The notes: generated by a model from the sequence alone, not told the origin. A DNA stretch of 64,000 nt from CAXBPY01 sp003455275 (GCA_963977675.1 CAXBPY010000002.1:16179-80178), one strand, 5' to 3'. Counted from the first letter of the stretch, positions 25,607 through 35,214 are shown. Program-made: numbers and translations.

Positions 25607-27940
25607 TTATTCAAGATAGGTTACGGTAATGATTGCATTGGAGTTTACACCTTTGTCATCTGTGCAGCTCACCTTCACTTTTCCAGGCGGTGGAGTAAAA
25701 AATATTTTTTCAGTGGCATCAGTTTCCTGCAAAAATTTATCGTTCACATACCAATATACTTTTTTCACATCATTGCCCGCTTGGCACGAAAGCGCCACCC
25801 GGTTATTTCCCTTCTTTTCTAATATATATTCTCCTCCGTCTGAAGGAGAAATAATTTTTGGCGCTTCACTGCTAAATACTCTTTTGCAATCAGGATTGTG
25901 CGGAGGAATTTTTTGATAAGGAATATTCTGAGACTCATAAAAATCAATTAGCTCCGGTGAAAGGTTTGGAAATAATTTTTTTTTGTATCCAATATCCGGA
26001 ACACAGCTCATGCAGTAAGAGATGGTTTCATCAGGCGACACATAAACATATTTTTCATGCTGACATTTTTGATTAGGCGAAATTCCGGGAATGAAATAAT
26101 CCATCACAGCATCTGAACAAAAATCATTGAGTGGTAGTCCGGATTGAGAACATACATACCGGATATTCATTTCTTGCGGCATGGTGAACCAATCGTTAGT
26201 TGAATTGTAATCAATAGCATTGAACAAATCAAACAACAATGGCGTGGCTACTTCGGCGCCTGAAAGTTCGGGAACGCCCTCGCCGGTAAAGTTTCCAACC
26301 CAGACTCCAATTGTAAATCGTTTGTTGTATCCAATACTCCACGCATCTCTTCGGCCAAAGGAAGTTCCTGTTTTCCACGCAATCTTCGGAAGGTGAACCA
26401 GGTTTTGATATTGAAGCGGCAAATCCGGACGGGCTAACCCGCTGAGAATATCAGTTATCATAAATGCTGCTGATGAAGAAAATAATTGCTGCGTTAAATG
26501 AGCTGAATCATTATAAGCAAATTGAGGCTCCCTAAAATTTCCATCAGTTGCAAAGGAAGAAAACAGGCCAACTAATTCTTCCAACCGCACACCACAACCA
26601 CCAAGAATTGTAGAAAGTCCAAGCTTGTTTCCATCCTTACTCACTTGACGAAATCCAGCGGCTTGCAGTTTCTGAATAAAATATTTTACTCCCAGGTCAG
26701 CCAGAACTTTCACTGCAGGAATGTTGAGTGAATTTGCCAATGCAAAATCAACTGTAACATTTCCACGAAACTTCTCATCATAGTTTTCCGGGTTATAACC
26801 ATTGTAGTTTACCGGCACATCAGCAATTATTGTTTTTGGTGTAATCAATCCTTTGTCAAACGAAAGCGCATATAGAAATGGTTTCAGTGTACTCCCGGGT
26901 GATCGGACAGCCTTTACTCCATCCACCATGCCGTTATGCAATGCATCATTCAAATCAGCAGATCCGAGATAAGCAACCACTGCCTTTGTTTTATTATCCA
27001 AAATCATGACAGCCGAATTAAAAACACCGTAGCTTTTCACTCGCTGCAAATAATTATATGCAAGCTCCCTTGTTTTTGCCTGTACCAGTGAATTGATATG
27101 CGTGTGAATGATTGCAAGCGAGGGAAATTTTTTCTTTAGCCTGAAAGCCAATTGAGAAATTTGTTGAGGCACTTCGTGGCGCTTTACATCAAGTGGTTCC
27201 AATTCGGCGTCCTTGATTTCTTCAACCGAAAAAATTTTTTCGCTTCTGAAATTTTCAAGCCATCGGTTTCTTTCTTTCCTGATATAATCATTATTCTTTC
27301 CGAGCTGCAATGAAGAAGGTCGATTAGGAATTATTGCAAGAGTTACCGTCTGAGCAAGTGATAAATGTTCCGGTGTTTGCTGAAAAAAAATAATGCTTGC
27401 CGATTTCACTCCTTCAATATTGCTGCCATATGGAACGAGGTTCAAATACATCTGCAGAATTTCATCTTTTGAATAATACCATTCCAATTGAAATGCCCTG
27501 AAAATTTCTTTCAGTTTCGAAAACACTGAGCGCTCTTTCGGTTCTAACATTCGTGCGACCTGCATTGTAATCGTACTTGCACCAGATGTTCTTCTGCCAG
27601 AAAACATATTGTTGGCAGCTGCGCGGCATATGGCCACCGGGTTTACACCAAAGTGATAATAAAAATACTTGTCCTCTTTATTGATAATTGCTTTTCTCAG
27701 CTGCGGAGTGATTTCTGTCAACTCGGTTTTCATCCTCCACTTCTCATTGTTGTTCAGAAAAGCATGAATCACATTCCCACTTTCGTCGGTGATGATGGTT
27801 GAATAATTCAAATCAATTTTCAGTGGGAAAATAAGATTCAGGATAAATAAAATGCTTACTAAAACTATTACTGAAATGATTAATCGCTTCAGATTTTTTT
27901 TTGAAAAAAACTTTTTGAAAACCTTCATAACTTTCTTCAT
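25607..27940 (-). CDS. pbpC: Penicillin-binding protein 1C
   Basis: This class A PBP has 777 residues. An N-terminal membrane anchor lies at 20-40. The GT51 domain has Glu89 in the segment INKEDKYFYYHFG and GASTITMQVARM near residue 120. The transpeptidase domain has S350-T-L-K353, SLN in ANSLNIPAV and KTGTS near residue 518. The C-terminal region after about residue 690 is a BiPBP_C (PbpC C-terminal) beta domain. Cys-rich segments near CSQSGLPLNDFC are typical of PbpC. In many bacteria pbpC neighbours an alpha-2-macroglobulin gene. None is seen here; instead lptC follows. The divergent neighbour is the START-like gene. Confidence 0.93.
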   Translation of the reverse strand: MKKVMKVFKKFFSKKNLKRLIISVIVLVSILFILNLIFPLKIDLNYSTIITDESGNVIHAFLNNNEKWRMKTELTEITPQLRKAIINKEDKYFYYHFGVNPVAICRAAANNMFSGRRTSGASTITMQVARMLEPKERSVFSKLKEIFRAFQLEWYYSKDEILQMYLNLVPYGSNIEGVKSASIIFFQQTPEHLSLAQTVTLAIIPNRPSSLQLGKNNDYIRKERNRWLENFRSEKIFSVEEIKDAELEPLDVKRHEVPQQISQLAFRLKKKFPSLAIIHTHINSLVQAKTRELAYNYLQRVKSYGVFNSAVMILDNKTKAVVAYLGSADLNDALHNGMVDGVKAVRSPGSTLKPFLYALSFDKGLITPKTIIADVPVNYNGYNPENYDEKFRGNVTVDFALANSLNIPAVKVLADLGVKYFIQKLQAAGFRQVSKDGNKLGLSTILGGCGVRLEELVGLFSSFATDGNFREPQFAYNDSAHLTQQLFSSSAAFMITDILSGLARPDLPLQYQNLVHLPKIAWKTGTSFGRRDAWSIGYNKRFTIGVWVGNFTGEGVPELSGAEVATPLLFDLFNAIDYNSTNDWFTMPQEMNIRYVCSQSGLPLNDFCSDAVMDYFIPGISPNQKCQHEKYVYVSPDETISYCMSCVPDIGYKKKLFPNLSPELIDFYESQNIPYQKIPPHNPDCKRVFSSEAPKIISPSDGGEYILEKKGNNRVALSCQAGNDVKKVYWYVNDKFLQETDATEKIFFTPPPGKVKVSCTDDKGVNSNAIITVTYLE

Positions 27941-28117
27941 AAAAAATAAATTTTCAATAGGTATGAATATGATGCTGATGAAAGTTATTCCTTAAACGAA
28001 AAAAAATAATTCTTATTTCATTACTTCAAATTGTTAATGTGATTTATGTGTGCAAAAGCAGGTAAATGAGGGACAATTTCATTTTTTTATTTCACTGATC
28101 TTAATACATTACGCCCC

Positions 28118-28807
28118 ATGAAAAAGAATAAGAAGGATAAGAATATGAAAAAGCCGGTTAAGGCAAAAAAAGCATCTAAGGCCCCTGCAAAACCAAAAGC
28201 AAAGAGCGCTAAGCCAAAGTACGAAAAGAAAAAAACTACAAAGCCGGCTAAGGCTGCAAAGTCTAAACCTGTAAAACCAGAAAAGGTAAAGCCACCAAAA
28301 AAAGAAAAGATAAAAAAAGAGAAACCACCTAAACCTGAGAAAGCGCCCAAACTTCCTAAATTACCCAAGCTCAGGAAAACTAAGGTTAAAACAAAAAAGG
28401 AAGTTATTGAACTTCCGCCACCACCCGACAACAAAAAGCGGATTTCGCTAGAGTATGTTGTTCGTTCATCTCCTGTTATTCTTTATGACTTCGTTTCGAA
28501 CCCTAGTAATATGGCGCAGTGGTTTGCAGATTCAGTTGACAGCAACAGGGGGATTTATACATTCAAATGGGATGATGGTACCGAACGCGAAGCGCGTGTG
28601 ATTGACAGCGAACCTGCACAGTATATAAAATACCAATGGCTCACTGGGCATCCGGGCGAGTTTTTTGAATTCCGAATCACACATACCGAAATTACCGGGG
28701 ACACCGTTCTAACAATCACTGATTTTTCTGATCCACTCGATTATGAAAATGACATTGATCTTTGGAAAAGTCAAATCCATGAGATGCTGATGCGCATGGG
28801 TTCCTAA
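28118..28807 (+). CDS. START-like domain protein with Lys/Pro/Ala-rich N-terminal extension
   Basis: The 229-residue product is in two parts. Residues 1-105 are almost entirely Lys, Pro and Ala with repeated KPxK and PKxK patterns, strongly basic and presumably disordered. Residues about 108-229 form a START-like (SRPBCC fold) domain with LEYVVRSSPVILYDFVSNP, MAQWFADSV and IDLWKSQIHEMLMRMG, a form common in Bacteroidota. The START-like family is normally about 125 residues, so the extension is the unusual feature. It resembles histone H1-like or AlgP-like tails and may bind nucleic acid or polyanions. The convergent unknown gene ends 5 bases beyond its stop. Confidence 0.85.
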   Translation: MKKNKKDKNMKKPVKAKKASKAPAKPKAKSAKPKYEKKKTTKPAKAAKSKPVKPEKVKPPKKEKIKKEKPPKPEKAPKLPKLPKLRKTKVKTKKEVIELPPPPDNKKRISLEYVVRSSPVILYDFVSNPSNMAQWFADSVDSNRGIYTFKWDDGTEREARVIDSEPAQYIKYQWLTGHPGEFFEFRITHTEITGDTVLTITDFSDPLDYENDIDLWKSQIHEMLMRMGS

Positions 28808-28812
28808 AAAAT

Positions 28813-29421
28813 TCAGCCGGAAATTATTTGCTGAAATAATTTTTGGTAGGATTGAAAAAATCCGACTGCTTTTTCGAATTCAGATAAAGTGTGAACGGCC
28901 GAAAGTTTCAGGTATCCGTTTCGTACTGCTGTTGAAGAAATCATTTTCAAATTATCGCTTTTCAGTAAAACAAAATTTTCCTCATCCACTTTATGAATCC
29001 ACGAACTTTTATTGAGTGACAAGTAAATTTTTTTTTCTGCAAGCTGTTCCTGATTTCTTTCAATGATTGGTAAATATTTTTTCAAACTCTCGCCACTCAG
29101 TTGAAAGTTGCAGGCAAAATAGAACCCCCACCAAAAAAAATTCCGGACAGCAAAAACATTTTCATTACTGAAATTCCTCGGATAGTCGAGCATTAACCAC
29201 GGAAACCCTTTATAATTTTCGCCTCGCGAAATTTTTCCTTCCAATATTTTCCAATCTTGCTGCGCAATAATTTTCTTCCAATCAAGTTTAAGCTCCTGAT
29301 CATTGACCACCCCTGAAAAAATTGATTCCACTTTATGGGAAATTTCTCTTTTCACTTCGAAAAAACGGCAGTTATTAATTGCCAAACGCTCTTCTTCTGA
29401 AAGAATTATTTTAGTTTGCAT
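28813..29421 (-). CDS. Cytoplasmic protein of unknown function
   Basis: I do not recognise this 202-residue protein. It has no signal peptide or membrane helix. It is rich in aromatic residues (for example VRNFFWWGFYFACNF near the middle), contains GFPWLMLDYPRNFS, and ends in a helical segment. It starts divergently from the LptF/LptG gene with only 15 bases between the chosen start codons, so their promoters overlap. Its 3' end is 5 bases from the convergent START-like gene. Coding probability is supported by normal length, codon pattern and an ATG start. Confidence 0.6.
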   Translation of the reverse strand: MQTKIILSEEERLAINNCRFFEVKREISHKVESIFSGVVNDQELKLDWKKIIAQQDWKILEGKISRGENYKGFPWLMLDYPRNFSNENVFAVRNFFWWGFYFACNFQLSGESLKKYLPIIERNQEQLAEKKIYLSLNKSSWIHKVDEENFVLLKSDNLKMISSTAVRNGYLKLSAVHTLSEFEKAVGFFQSYQKLFQQIISG

Positions 29422-29436
29422 CGCTCGAAATATAGA

Positions 29437-30873
29437 TTGAAAAAGATAGACAAACTTGTTCTCCGCAGTTTCATTGGTCCGTTTATCGTCACCTTTTTTA
29501 TTACACTGTTTGTTCTCATCATGCAGTTTCTCTGGAAATATGCTGATGATTTAGTGGGCAAAGGTTTGGAATGGTATATCGTAGGCGAATTATTGTTTTA
29601 TGCTTCCAGCACTTTTGTTCCGCTTGCCCTGCCATTAGCTGTGATGCTCTCATCCATCATGACTATGGGAAGCATGGGGGAATTTTATGAACTTACTTCT
29701 TTAAAGTCTTCAGGAATTTCGTTAATAAAAATTGCCCGTTCGCTGATTGTTTTGAGTATCCTGTTAAGTTTAGGGTCTTATCTGTTTGCCAATTATGTTC
29801 AACCCGCATCTCAACTACAATTCAACTCACTGCTTTATGATGTTACAGAACAGAAACCTGCGCTAAACATTAAGCCCGGAGTTTTTTATAATGGAATTGA
29901 TGGCTACAGCATTCGTATTGGTAAAAAACTTTCGGACAACCAAACCATTCTGGATGTAATGGTCTATGACCACACAAGCGGGCGCGGAAATGACAATGTC
30001 CTAATAGCTAAAAAAGGGAAAATGTTTCTGACAACTGACAAGCGATACATGATTCTCGAACTCTTTAATGGAAAACAATACCAGGAACTATATGGCAATG
30101 ACCGGAAAGAAACAGATCATGAGCAGGCCCGGATCAATTTTAATTATTGGAAAAAAATATTTGATCTCTCCGATTTCAAAATGACCCGAACTGATGTAAA
30201 CCTTTTTAAAGACAATTATCAAATGATGAATCAGGAGCAACTCTCGCGTTCGCTCGACACATTTGAAATGGAGAAAACTTCGCAGGTAACTCAGTTAAGA
30301 AAATTCATAGGACCATTTCTGTCGTTCCTAAAATTCAATTTTGATAGTTTGATGACGCAGGAAAATGCTTCGCAGAAAATAGATACAGTGCTTCGCTATC
30401 AAAAATTATCAAACGAAGAAAAAATCAAGGCACTGAGTGTGGCAGCCATTAATATCCGGAACATAAAAGGTTATGCATCTTTCACACAAAGTTCTATTCA
30501 CAACAAAGATGAGTTAGTTGTTCGTCATAAAATTGAATGGTGGCGCAAAATCACGCTGGCTATTGCATGTTTCTTATTATTTCTGATAGGTGCTCCGCTT
30601 GGTGCCATCATTCGCAAAGGCGGATTGGGACTGCCGTTTGTAATTGCTGTGGTGTTCTTTGTTTTCTTTTACATGCTAACTGTGACCGGAGAAAAATTTG
30701 CCAAAGAATATGTTACCTCGGCTTTTACCGGCATGTGGTTGTCTTCGGCGATCTTGCTGCCCATTGGAATTTATCTGACTTATAAAGCCACGCACGACAG
30801 TGTTATATTCAATGTTGAGACTTACATTGACATGATGAAAGGGTTTGGTAAAATTTTTATTCGCCGCAGATGA
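29437..30873 (+). CDS. LptF/LptG-family LPS export permease
   Basis: LptF and LptG are the inner-membrane permeases that extract LPS for transport. This 478-residue protein has three N-terminal helices (from about residue 8: FIGPFIVTFFITLFVLIMQF), a large periplasmic beta-jellyroll insert, and three C-terminal helices. SIMTMGSMGEFYELTSLKSSGISL is the typical coupling segment that contacts the ATPase LptB. The frame is open up to a TTG at 29416, but the TTG at 29437 gives the family-like opening KKIDKLVLRSFIGPF. An element TAGTTTGC just upstream resembles the local promoters. It cannot be decided whether it acts as LptF or LptG. It overlaps the next gene by 4 bases. Confidence 0.88.
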   Translation: MKKIDKLVLRSFIGPFIVTFFITLFVLIMQFLWKYADDLVGKGLEWYIVGELLFYASSTFVPLALPLAVMLSSIMTMGSMGEFYELTSLKSSGISLIKIARSLIVLSILLSLGSYLFANYVQPASQLQFNSLLYDVTEQKPALNIKPGVFYNGIDGYSIRIGKKLSDNQTILDVMVYDHTSGRGNDNVLIAKKGKMFLTTDKRYMILELFNGKQYQELYGNDRKETDHEQARINFNYWKKIFDLSDFKMTRTDVNLFKDNYQMMNQEQLSRSLDTFEMEKTSQVTQLRKFIGPFLSFLKFNFDSLMTQENASQKIDTVLRYQKLSNEEKIKALSVAAINIRNIKGYASFTQSSIHNKDELVVRHKIEWWRKITLAIACFLLFLIGAPLGAIIRKGGLGLPFVIAVVFFVFFYMLTVTGEKFAKEYVTSAFTGMWLSSAILLPIGIYLTYKATHDSVIFNVETYIDMMKGFGKIFIRRR

Positions 30874-31535
30874 TGAGGATAATTAATTCAGTTGTCAGGC
30901 CGGGAAAGACCTTTCTTATTTATTGGCTGATGAGCTTAATTGTACTCAGCTACTTTGCCTGCACACATCACAGAGGCGAACTCGAATTAAACTGGAATCA
31001 ACAGCACACTGTTTTTGCCGATTATTTTTTCTCCTACATAACCTGGCTTGGCAGTGGTTGGAGCTTTGCAATTTTTGTTTTTGCGATGCTATTCGTTGAC
31101 AGGCGAAAATTTTTTGTTTCACTTGCTTCATCGCTACTGGTGCTGATTACAGTTACTTTATTTAAGCAATACTTTTATCCGGGCGAGCCGCGGCCTCTCT
31201 CCTTTTTCAATGATTCTGTACTTGTACATATTCCTGATGGGGAAGAAAAACTTTTTTACGGAAGCTTTCCTTCAGGTCATACGATGTCGGCATTCAGTAT
31301 GCTGTTTCTCGCATCAGTTTTTTTCTCAAACCGTTACATGCAGCTATTTCTTTTCATGCTTGCCATCATCACCGGCTTATCCCGCATTTATCTCATGGTT
31401 CACTTTATAGAAGATGTGTTGCTTGGAGAAACCCTTGGCGTGCTGCTCACGATTCTTGTTCTAGTAATAGCTGAAATTTATTTTCCATCCGAAAAAATTA
31501 ACCGCCCGCTTATTCGAATTAGGAAGAATGAATAA
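30870..31535 (+). CDS. PAP2-family membrane phosphatase
   Basis: This 221-residue protein with about six membrane helices has the PAP2 motifs PSGHTMSAF (residues about 132-140) and SRIYLMVHFIED, the SRX5HX3D motif. The first motif reads KQYFYPGEPRP, a longer K-x8-RP variant of the usual KX6RP. Such enzymes act on lipid phosphates, such as undecaprenyl pyrophosphate or phosphatidylglycerol phosphate, or on lipid A phosphates. The setting between an LPS permease and a lipid-linked glycosyltransferase suggests a role in lipid carrier or lipid A modification. Both neighbours overlap it by a few bases, so it is part of one operon. Confidence 0.88.
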   Translation: MMRIINSVVRPGKTFLIYWLMSLIVLSYFACTHHRGELELNWNQQHTVFADYFFSYITWLGSGWSFAIFVFAMLFVDRRKFFVSLASSLLVLITVTLFKQYFYPGEPRPLSFFNDSVLVHIPDGEEKLFYGSFPSGHTMSAFSMLFLASVFFSNRYMQLFLFMLAIITGLSRIYLMVHFIEDVLLGETLGVLLTILVLVIAEIYFPSEKINRPLIRIRKNE

Positions 31536-33150
31536 AAAAAATTATTGGCCTTATCTCCTGATATCTGCAATTGCGGCAATTCTCTATTTGCCATTTCTTG
31601 GTCATGTTCGTCTCTTTGATTGGGATGAAATAAATTTTGCGGAGTGCGCACGCGAAATGCTCATCACCCGCGACTTTCTGCATGTTCAGATAAACTATCA
31701 TCCCTTTTATGAAAAACCTCCTCTTTTCATTTGGATGCAGGCATTGAGCATGATGCTTTTCGGCGTAAATGAATTTGCTGCGCGCTTTCCAAATGCACTT
31801 TGCGGAATCCTTACCCTCATCGTTTTATTTTTCATTGGGAAAAAAGAATTCAGTTCAAGGTTTGGCTGGTGGTGGATGTGGGCCTATGCTGGAAGTATTT
31901 TACCTCAGTTTTATTTTAAGAGTGGAATAATTGATCCTTGGTTTAACCTTTTCATATTCCTTTCTGTTTATCAGAATTTTATTCTTGAAAGAAAAAAAAA
32001 TCTTGGCCAGTCGGGCGTGAGAAATGCAGTATACACTGCAATATTTTTAGGATTAGCAGTGCTCACAAAGGGACCGGTAGCGCTTATCATTTTTATTCTT
32101 TGCTGGCTCGCTTCGCGGCTTACAATTCAGGGAAGAAAAAATTTATTTAATCCTGAATTATTAATTCTTGTTTTCGTTACAATCATAGTTTCCTCATCAT
32201 GGTTCGTCATGATTTGGTTTCATGATGGAAGCGGACAGTTAAAATTGTTTATCAATTATCAATGGAAATTATTGACGACAGGAGAAGCCGGTCACGGTGA
32301 GCCTTTCTATTATCACTGGGTGATCCTGCTATTCGGATGTTTTCCGGCATCAGTACTACTATTTCTTCGAAATAAAAATCCAGGCAATGAATCCTCATCA
32401 CAGATTGAATGGAAAAATTATATGTGGATCATGCTTCTTGTTGTCCTGATTCTTTTTTCAATTGTAAAAACCAAAATTGTTCATTACTCATCTCTCTGTT
32501 ATTTCCCGTTAACATTTTTAGCTGCACGCTCGCTTTATCTTCATGGTGTGGAGTGGAAGAATAAAACAGGTATGAATCTCTTATTCTGGATTATAGGTCT
32601 TAGCATATCGTGTGTTTTAATTCTTCTTCCTTACTTGGGAACTCATATTGAATCTGTCTCTAATTTGGTTTTAGATCCATTCACCAAAGAAAATATGAAA
32701 ACGAGTGTTCAATGGCCATGGTGGACTTTTGTTCCCGGTATAATTTTTCTTATTTCAATTCCTGCTTCATATCTGCTTCACAAGCGATTTCAAAATCGTT
32801 TTCTATTTCAATTTGCTGCTACAATCCTGGTCATACAGTTATCTCAATTATTTATTGTACCTCGAATTGAAAAATATACCCAGGATGTTCCGGCAAGTTT
32901 TTATCAATCTCTGAAGGGAAAGGATGTTTATGTAGAGGTGTACGGGATGAAGAGCTATGCTCATCTTTTTTACTTTCAAAAACCATTTGAAAAAAATAAC
33001 CTCTCTATTGATTCACTGCTCGACGGAAAAATTACTAAGCCGGCCTACTTTGTTGCGCGCATTGATGTTCCATGGAATATTCTCAATCATCAGGGAGTGA
33101 AAGAAGTTTTCAGAAAGAATGGCTTTGTTTTTTACCGCCGTGATCCATAG
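31528..33150 (+). CDS. ArnT/PMT-type GT-C glycosyltransferase
   Basis: This 540-residue integral membrane protein has a first helix and then the GT-C catalytic opening FDWDEINFAECAREML, with the acidic pair that is the putative catalytic site in ArnT and PMT-like enzymes. YEKPPLFIWMQALSMMLFG and FAARFPNALCG are also standard. About 10-12 helices follow and a short periplasmic C-terminal part ends the protein. These enzymes move sugars from polyprenyl-phosphate donors to lipid A or protein. The adjacent PAP2 phosphatase and LPS permease suggest lipid A or surface glycan modification. The exact sugar is unknown. It overlaps the PAP2 gene by 8 bases and the DUF2851 gene follows after 5 bases. 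Confidence 0.88.
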   Translation: MNKKNYWPYLLISAIAAILYLPFLGHVRLFDWDEINFAECAREMLITRDFLHVQINYHPFYEKPPLFIWMQALSMMLFGVNEFAARFPNALCGILTLIVLFFIGKKEFSSRFGWWWMWAYAGSILPQFYFKSGIIDPWFNLFIFLSVYQNFILERKKNLGQSGVRNAVYTAIFLGLAVLTKGPVALIIFILCWLASRLTIQGRKNLFNPELLILVFVTIIVSSSWFVMIWFHDGSGQLKLFINYQWKLLTTGEAGHGEPFYYHWVILLFGCFPASVLLFLRNKNPGNESSSQIEWKNYMWIMLLVVLILFSIVKTKIVHYSSLCYFPLTFLAARSLYLHGVEWKNKTGMNLLFWIIGLSISCVLILLPYLGTHIESVSNLVLDPFTKENMKTSVQWPWWTFVPGIIFLISIPASYLLHKRFQNRFLFQFAATILVIQLSQLFIVPRIEKYTQDVPASFYQSLKGKDVYVEVYGMKSYAHLFYFQKPFEKNNLSIDSLLDGKITKPAYFVARIDVPWNILNHQGVKEVFRKNGFVFYRRDP

Positions 33151-33155
33151 ATGAC

Positions 33156-34430
33156 ATGACAGAAGCATTTCTTCATTACATATGGAAAATGAAATTGCTG
33201 AAATACTCAGCGCTGAAAACTATTTCCGGTGAAGAAATTTCAATATTGAAAACCGGAGAGCACAATCTGGATGCCGGACCAGATTTCCTGAATGCCAGAA
33301 TAAAAATCGGGAACACCACCTGGGCAGGTTCAGTAGAAATACATATCAAGTCAAGTGATTGGCGAAAACATAAACACTCAAATGATCCGGCTTATGATAA
33401 TGTAATTCTTCATGTGGTATATGAAAATGATGATGAAATTCTTTCGAAGATCGAAAAGCCAATTCATACTGTTGAACTGAAAGGGAAGTTTGATCAAAAA
33501 CTTTTTTATAACTATGAAAGACTTCAAAATTCTTCAAGCGAAATTCCGTGCAGCACCAGTATTTCAGGCGTCAGAGAATTTACTATTAAGTCCTGGCTTT
33601 CGCGTATGCTCATCGACCGACTCGAAGAAAAATCCTCACGAATTGAAACTTCATTTACAAAAAACAAAGGCGATTGGGAAGTAACTTTTTATCATCAGCT
33701 CGCACGCGCTTTCGGAACCCGGTTGAATGGCGATGCTTTTCAGCAAACTGCGGAAACCCTGCCGCTGCAAGTCTTAGCAAAGAATAAGAACAATCTGCTG
33801 ATTCTTGAATCACTATTATTTGGTTGCGCTGGCTGGCTTGACGGAAATGTGAAAGATGAATACATGCTGAAGCTTCGAAAAGAATTTTTATTTCAACAGA
33901 AAAAATTTTCTCTTTCAGCTATTCAAAAACAACAATGGAAATTGCTTCGCCTCCGGCCGGCTAATTTTCCTACGCAACGGCTGGCTCAATTTGCTGCTCT
34001 GGTTCATCAGTCTTCCCATCTGTTCAGTAAGATTCTGAACACAGAATCAGTTTCCAGTCTAAGAAAATATTTTAAGGTAAAAAGCAGCCCCTATTGGGAA
34101 ACTCATTTATTGCCCGGCAAAAATTCCGCGGAACATTCTACACTGCTCACTGATGATTTCATTGATCTTCTATTGATCAACACAGTAATTCCAGTGGTTT
34201 TTTACTATGGAAAAATAAAAGATGATGATGCATTAAAAAATAAAGCATTAAACTGGCTTGATTCCATTCCATCTGAAAACAATTTCATCATTCGCGAATG
34301 GAAAGAAGCGGGAGTTAAATCCAAGTCTGCATATGATTCTCAAGCTTTGCTTCATTTGCGCAAAAATTTATGCAGTAAAAAACTCTGTCTTCATTGCGGA
34401 ATTGGTCATTCAATATTGAAAAACATTTGA
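33156..34430 (+). CDS. DUF2851 family protein
   Basis: The 424-residue product matches DUF2851 of Bacteroidota. The signature is at the N-terminus: TEAFLHYIWKMKLL, GEEISILKTGEHNLDAGPDFLNARI, WAGSVEIHIKSSDW and DNVILHVVYEND. The spacing of Asp, Glu and Lys in DAGPDFLNARI...EIHIKSSDW resembles a PD-(D/E)XK nuclease-like core, but this is my inference and no function is established here. Two CxxH/CxxC-like segments near the C-terminus (CSKKLCLHCGIGH) could bind metal. The gene is the last of the LptF/G-PAP2-GT operon. Confidence 0.85.
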   Translation: MTEAFLHYIWKMKLLKYSALKTISGEEISILKTGEHNLDAGPDFLNARIKIGNTTWAGSVEIHIKSSDWRKHKHSNDPAYDNVILHVVYENDDEILSKIEKPIHTVELKGKFDQKLFYNYERLQNSSSEIPCSTSISGVREFTIKSWLSRMLIDRLEEKSSRIETSFTKNKGDWEVTFYHQLARAFGTRLNGDAFQQTAETLPLQVLAKNKNNLLILESLLFGCAGWLDGNVKDEYMLKLRKEFLFQQKKFSLSAIQKQQWKLLRLRPANFPTQRLAQFAALVHQSSHLFSKILNTESVSSLRKYFKVKSSPYWETHLLPGKNSAEHSTLLTDDFIDLLLINTVIPVVFYYGKIKDDDALKNKALNWLDSIPSENNFIIREWKEAGVKSKSAYDSQALLHLRKNLCSKKLCLHCGIGHSILKNI

Positions 34431-34473
34431 CTGAAAATATTTACAATTCACCGCTCTCGCCTACTTTAGTTTC

Positions 34474-34689
34474 ATGAATCGCATCAAACTGCTAATTGAG
34501 AAAAATATTTTCGGAGTCTGTTCCTCTATCGGAGAGCGCCTCGGAATTGCTCCATCAACCGTGCGGCTTTATTTTATTTATACTTCATTCATTAACCTGA
34601 CCAGCCCGCTGATAATTTACCTTGTATTTGCATTCTGGATTAACATGAAAAAATATCTTACCTCAAAAAGAAATCCGGTTTGGGAATGA
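34474..34689 (+). CDS. PspC-domain small membrane protein
   Basis: The 71-residue protein has one PspC domain: the segment NIFGVCSSIGERLGIAPSTVRLYFIYTSF, followed by a membrane helix (PLIIYLVFAFWINM). PspC proteins sense envelope stress with PspB/PspA in Proteobacteria, but in Bacteroidota short PspC proteins usually stand alone. No PspA is nearby. The stop overlaps the OsmC-like start (ATGA), so the two are translationally coupled. An element TACTTTAG 14 bases upstream is a weak -7 candidate. Confidence 0.85.
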   Translation: MNRIKLLIEKNIFGVCSSIGERLGIAPSTVRLYFIYTSFINLTSPLIIYLVFAFWINMKKYLTSKRNPVWE

Positions 34690-35153
34690 GAATTCATCAT
34701 TACAAAATCAAGATTGAGTGGACAGGAAATAATGGAACCGGAACAAGCGGTTACACGGCATATTCGCGCAGCCACCAACTCTCTGCAGAAAATAAAACCT
34801 CTCCTGTTCAGCTCTCATCTGATCCCCATTTCCGCGGAGATCTTGCAAAGTATAATCCCGAAGAATTGTTAGTTGCCTCTCTTTCCTCGTGCCACATGCT
34901 CTGGTATCTTCATTTGTGCTCAGATGCCGGAATCATTATTCAGAAATATGAAGATGAACCGGAAGGATTTATGGAAGAAGGGGGCAACCTGCCCGGAAGA
35001 TTTACAAAAGTGATTCTCCGGCCTAAAGTGAGGATAAGTTCCGGCGACATTGAGAAAGCAAAGTCGCTTCATCAGGATGCGAACGAAAAATGTTTCATTG
35101 CCAACTCAGTGAATTTTCCGATGGAACACGAGGCAGAAATAATTTATGTTTAG
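34686..35153 (+). CDS. OsmC/Ohr-family protein
   Basis: The 155-residue protein has the OsmC fold signatures: a first Cys in LVASLSSCHMLWYLHLC and a second in ANEKCFIANSVNFPME, spaced as in peroxide-reducing OsmC/Ohr enzymes, which remove organic hydroperoxides. Its length is slightly above the usual 140. The ATG at 34686 was used, not the TTG two codons upstream, because it makes the ATGA overlap with the pspC-like stop. The pairing with a stress-type PspC protein suggests an envelope or oxidative stress role. Confidence 0.85.
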   Translation: MRIHHYKIKIEWTGNNGTGTSGYTAYSRSHQLSAENKTSPVQLSSDPHFRGDLAKYNPEELLVASLSSCHMLWYLHLCSDAGIIIQKYEDEPEGFMEEGGNLPGRFTKVILRPKVRISSGDIEKAKSLHQDANEKCFIANSVNFPMEHEAEIIYV

Positions 35154-35214
35154 TTCTCTCGTTTAGTGGTTGGAAAAAAAAATCAGCCCTGCTTTCTGCC
35201 CCAACATTCCATTC

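Noticed and set aside
30870..33150. PAP2 and glycosyltransferase genes as an O-antigen or capsule cluster
   Set aside because: There are no sugar nucleotide synthesis genes, flippase or polymerase near them; a lipid A or protein modification role is more likely.
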